A stretch of 11,152 nt of DNA. It comes from Deltaproteobacteria bacterium (GTDB lineage Bacteria > Desulfobacterota > Syntrophobacteria > BM002). The DNA is taken from positions 1 through 11,152 of the forward strand of contig JAGFXI010000035.1 of NCBI GenBank assembly GCA_017861095.1, in the 5' to 3' direction. A program made the translations under genes and the position numbers. Of the stretch, positions 10,673-11,152 are shown in pieces. Below the pieces are notes generated by a model that was not told the origin of the DNA, ran no database searches, and saw only the letters and a list, made by a program, of their open reading frames with translations. Each line of letters begins with the position of its first letter. The stretch's first letter is position 1.

Positions 10673-11152
10673 ATGGAAGCGAGGAAGGTCGCCAAGGAAA
10701 AACCGCGTAAGAATGAGTCTCAGCCACAGGCCGCTCTCAATCAACCCTCCGACGAACTCGTGGATGCCTTGAGCCCCGTCATCGAGAATTTGAGAAGAAT
10801 GTTGGGGGCGGCGCGGCATGCTTTCAATCGCAACAACCTTGAGGACGTTCAGGAGCTAACCAGACTACGGGGGGTGACCTCTCAAGAGATCAAAGCGACC
10901 TTGGAGCAGGTAGAGAGCGCAACGGCGAAACGACCCGAGGCCGAGCGTATCCGCTTGGTCCGGATCCACGAGATCCTCAACCACATGCAACTTATCTGCG
11001 AAAACATCGCCGCGTTGGGCGAACCGATTCGGAAGAAAATTCTTGATAAGCTCCTCTTTACTGATAAAGCGTTCTTTGATGTCAATTATGTTTTTACTCA
11101 CCAGACCGGCCTGATGCGATCTCTCCTGGATTTCCTCAAGACTGACAATCAA
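10673..11152 (+). CDS. PhoU-like helical protein, N-terminal part (runs off the window)
   Basis: The frame is open from ATG 10673 to the window end (160 codons, no stop). The start is well supported by AGAGGAGG (10659-10666) with 6-nt spacing. The first 25 or so residues are basic, polar and probably disordered. The rest is almost entirely amphipathic helix with heptad-like spacing (for example LVDALSPVIENLRRML and IRLVRIHEILNHMQLICENI). The pattern resembles PhoU-type helical bundles found in phosphate-signalling proteins and at the C-terminus of Na+/phosphate cotransporters. There is no catalytic motif, signal peptide or membrane segment in the visible part. The PhoU assignment is by overall pattern only; another helical-bundle family is possible. 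It has its own promoter and is not in an operon with panE. Confidence 0.7.
   Translation, partial: MEARKVAKEKPRKNESQPQAALNQPSDELVDALSPVIENLRRMLGAARHAFNRNNLEDVQELTRLRGVTSQEIKATLEQVESATAKRPEAERIRLVRIHEILNHMQLICENIAALGEPIRKKILDKLLFTDKAFFDVNYVFTHQTGLMRSLLDFLKTDNQ

Overview
The window reads as a chromosomal segment of an anaerobic, fairly GC-rich bacterium, most likely of the Desulfobacterota type (sulfate- or iron-reducing or syntrophic). This is an inference from gene content, mainly the mercury-methylation pair hgcA-hgcB. Coding regions show strong G/C preference at third codon positions. No mobile element, CRISPR array, rRNA or tRNA was found.

Layout. (1) 1-774, plus strand: the 3' end of an AcnA-type aconitase, then a flavodoxin. 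(2) 775-1443: a short intergenic stretch with a weak sigma-54-like box, then a minus-strand gene with its own good terminator, encoding a small exported Ala/Pro-rich, Met-rich protein. (3) 1444-2162: about 700 bases without a convincing gene, holding two sigma-70-like promoters that read towards hgcA, each with an inverted repeat in its spacer, and a hairpin in the predicted leader. (4) 2163-6309: a tight operon hgcA, hgcB, copZ-like and copA-like, so the corrinoid/ferredoxin pair that methylates Hg(II) is followed directly by a soft-metal chaperone and a Cu(I)-type P-type ATPase. (5) 6362-7763: a new promoter, a stand-alone archaeal-type threonyl-tRNA synthetase editing domain, and an alpha/beta hydrolase. 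(6) 7829-9175: a response regulator with receiver and PilZ domains and an unassigned C-terminal part that has its own strong ribosome binding site. (7) 9372-10313: a ketopantoate-reductase family enzyme. (8) 10414-11152: a promoter, a long leader and the start of a PhoU-like helical protein that runs off the window.

The main discovery candidate is in hgcA. The conserved N-terminal part of the protein extends upstream of the only downstream in-frame start codon (TTG 2307). There is no ATG, GTG, TTG or CTG between that conserved part and an in-frame TGA at 2250-2252. Upstream of the TGA the same frame continues to an ATG at 2163 with a ribosome binding site. Just after the TGA is a stable hairpin whose geometry fits a bacterial SECIS element: 17 nt from TGA to the apical loop, loop starting with G, 7-bp upper stem. 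The simplest reading is a selenocysteine-containing HgcA with an N-terminal Cys-Sec pair, in an operon dedicated to a soft metal with very high affinity for selenium. I know of no description of such a protein, but I could not search for one.
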